From an uncultured Collinsella sp. (lineage in GTDB: Bacteria > Actinomycetota > Coriobacteriia > Coriobacteriales > Coriobacteriaceae), in the NCBI GenBank assembly GCA_900555815.1, contig USMR01000043.1, positions 1 through 6,722 on the forward strand: a stretch of DNA of 6,722 bases, given 5' to 3'. The position numbers and the translations under genes are program-made. Shown here one piece after another: positions 5,590 through 6,722 of this stretch; position 1 is the first letter of the stretch, and every line of letters starts with the position of its first letter. The notes beneath the pieces were generated by a model. It had not been told where the DNA came from, made no database searches, and saw nothing but the letters and a program-made list of their open reading frames with translations.

Positions 5590-6579
5590 TTGAAGACTAT
5601 TCATGTTGCCGCTGGGATCATTCGCAAGGATGGATCTGACGAGCTGCTTGCCGTGCAGCGCGGCTACGGCGACATGCGAGGACTTTGGGAGTTCCCGGGC
5701 GGCAAGCTCATGCGCGGCGAGTCGCCCGAGGACGCCGTACGCCGCGAGCTTATGGAAGAGTTGCAGGTAAAAGTCACCAACCTGCGTGATTTCTATACCG
5801 TTGAGTACGACTACCCCGATTTCCATCTCTCCATGGAGTGCTACTACTGCTCACTCGCCGATGAATCCGATGAGCCCCAGAAGCACGACCGCCAGCTCGA
5901 TATCCGCTGGATTCCGCGCACCTCGCTTGCCACGGTGGAATGGATGCCCGCCGACAAGGGACTCATTGATGCCCTGATTGAGTTGAAGGAAGACCGGCTT
6001 GAGGCCAACGGCGCTGCCAACGACGCCGAGGCCACCGCGACCGACGAGCCCGCCACCAAGCCCAAGCGCGCACCTAAGCGCCGTAGCAAAAAGCACCCCA
6101 AACCAGGTCTGCTCGACGGCATCGATACCTCGGACCTTTCCGCCGACGAGCGCGAACTGGTGCGCCGTCGCGCCGCCATAAAAAAGTCCATGAAGGGCAA
6201 CAAACGCGCGAACACCAAGCCCGAGCTGCTCGTACGACAGCGCCTGCGCGCCGCGGGCCTTACGGGCTATCGCTTGGAATGGAAGGTTCCCGGCAAACCC
6301 GACATCGCCTTCCCCGGACGCAAGATCGCCATCTTCGTCAACGGCTGCTTTTGGCACCGCTGCCCCAAGTGCAACCCTAGCCAGCCCAAGCGCAACGTTG
6401 AGTTTTGGGAGGCAAAGTTCCGTCGCAACGTCGAGCGCGACCGCGCTGCCGTGGCAGCACTCACTCAAATGGGCTGGACGCCTATAACCATCTGGGAATG
6501 CGAACTCAAAAAAGACCGCATCGACGGCACGATGGAAAAGGTCATCGAGCAGGTGCGGGCCGCAGAGCCGCAGCGCTAG
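5590..6579 (+). CDS. Fusion of a MutT/NudG-like NUDIX hydrolase with a Vsr-type mismatch endonuclease
   Basis: This is one uninterrupted 329-residue frame. Residues 1-133 are a NUDIX hydrolase: box G38-x5-E44-x7-R52-E53-L-x-E56-E57, with Gln59 in place of the usual Gly, preceded by GLWEFPGG. It most resembles small MutT/NudG enzymes that clean damaged dNTPs (8-oxo-dGTP, or modified dCTP for NudG). Residues 134-185 are a low-complexity Ala/Glu then Lys/Arg/Pro-rich linker. Residues 186-326 are a Vsr domain: NTKPELL (208-214), GKPDIAF with catalytic-type Asp238, NGCFWH (251-256), Cys258 and Cys261, NVEFW (269-273), and WEC with Cys304, the expected zinc ligands. Asn251 replaces the His of the E. 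coli motif. Vsr nicks next to T in T:G mismatches left by 5-methylcytosine deamination. No cytosine methyltransferase is in the window. Start is the TTG behind AGAGGA. Confidence 0.87.
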   Translation: MKTIHVAAGIIRKDGSDELLAVQRGYGDMRGLWEFPGGKLMRGESPEDAVRRELMEELQVKVTNLRDFYTVEYDYPDFHLSMECYYCSLADESDEPQKHDRQLDIRWIPRTSLATVEWMPADKGLIDALIELKEDRLEANGAANDAEATATDEPATKPKRAPKRRSKKHPKPGLLDGIDTSDLSADERELVRRRAAIKKSMKGNKRANTKPELLVRQRLRAAGLTGYRLEWKVPGKPDIAFPGRKIAIFVNGCFWHRCPKCNPSQPKRNVEFWEAKFRRNVERDRAAVAALTQMGWTPITIWECELKKDRIDGTMEKVIEQVRAAEPQR

Positions 6580-6668
6580 GAACGAGCCGTCCACACGCCC
6601 CGCACAGGCGAGCCACATCCACGCCACAAACCTTAGAAAGCCCTTAAGCCCAAAACCTTTCAAGAGTG
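6580..6668. other. Convergent intergenic stretch
   Basis: The region after the NUDIX-Vsr stop has no clear intrinsic terminator; AAAGCCC/GGGC-like pieces around 6636-6660 do not form a good stem. No gene is seen on either strand here. Confidence 0.4.
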
Positions 6669-6722
6669 TTACTCGATAGCTTTGACCTGCGGTTTCATCG
6701 TAACACCAAACCAGGTTAAGCC
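6669..6722 (-). CDS. Possible C-terminal tail of a minus-strand gene entering from the right edge
   Basis: On the minus strand the frame from 6722 reads 17 sense codons (GLTWFGVTMKPQVKAIE) and stops with TAA at 6671-6669. The codons are host-like and the position, convergent with the NUDIX-Vsr gene, is sensible. Seventeen codons are too few to prove a gene and I do not recognise the sequence. The same stretch also forms an imperfect inverted repeat (GTGTTAC 6666-6672 with GTAACAC 6700-6706), so a regulatory hairpin is the alternative. Confidence 0.3.
   Translation of the reverse strand, partial: GLTWFGVTMKPQVKAIE

Noticed and set aside
5851..6663. Minus-strand open frame opposite the NUDIX-Vsr gene
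   Set aside because: Antisense shadow; the + strand frame carries complete NUDIX and Vsr motifs.
1..6722. CRISPR array, tRNA, rRNA or integrase attachment site
   Set aside because: I saw no regularly spaced repeats, cloverleaf or tRNA 3' end in the window.

Overview
The window looks like chromosome of a moderately GC-rich gut actinobacterium of the Coriobacteriia, most probably Collinsella or a close relative. This rests on the protein flavour (an M20 dipeptidase, a BceAB-like ABC pair, a NUDIX/Vsr protein), G/C-ending codons and strong AGGA-type ribosome binding sites. The genus is an inference; no rRNA or other marker is present.

Layout, left to right. (1) 1-714, + strand: the 3' half of an M20/PepV-type dipeptidase gene. 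(2) 715-856: a short intergenic stretch with two imperfect hairpins. (3) About 857-2389: a complete IS110-family insertion sequence of IS1111-like layout. It has a DEDD transposase on the minus strand (1138-2259), 13-bp sub-terminal inverted repeats (861-873 and 2371-2383), a short noncoding end upstream of the transposase and a long, highly structured noncoding end downstream of it. The element is clearly richer in G+C than its neighbours. (4) 2429-5441, minus strand: a two-gene operon for a BceAB-type antimicrobial-peptide/bacitracin-class ABC transporter, ATPase first, then a large 10-TM FtsX-domain permease; the two reading frames overlap. (5) 5442-5589: a divergent regulatory region with two clean dyads. 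(6) 5590-6579, + strand: one continuous gene fusing an N-terminal MutT/NudG-like NUDIX hydrolase to a C-terminal Vsr-type mismatch endonuclease. (7) 6580-6722: a convergent intergenic stretch, with the possible tail of a minus-strand gene at the right edge.

The two most interesting items are the noncoding end of the IS and the NUDIX-Vsr fusion. The noncoding end (about 890-1108, read on the minus strand) can be folded into a bridge-RNA/seekRNA-like structure. One internal loop, closed by a CCTTCGG/CCGAAGG stem, carries on its two strands short segments that match the two chromosomal flanks of this very insertion, in the arrangement known for left and right target guides of IS110-family bridge RNAs. 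A second segment matches one donor end. These matches agree on a CT core dinucleotide at 857-858 and 2388-2389, so they predict the empty site and the circle junction.

The insertion sits between two convergent genes (the dipeptidase and the ABC permease) and breaks neither. The ABC pair acts at the membrane as a unit; its usual BceRS two-component partner is not in the window. The NUDIX-Vsr protein is a DNA-damage-avoidance/repair enzyme with no obvious link to the transporter other than a shared divergent promoter region.
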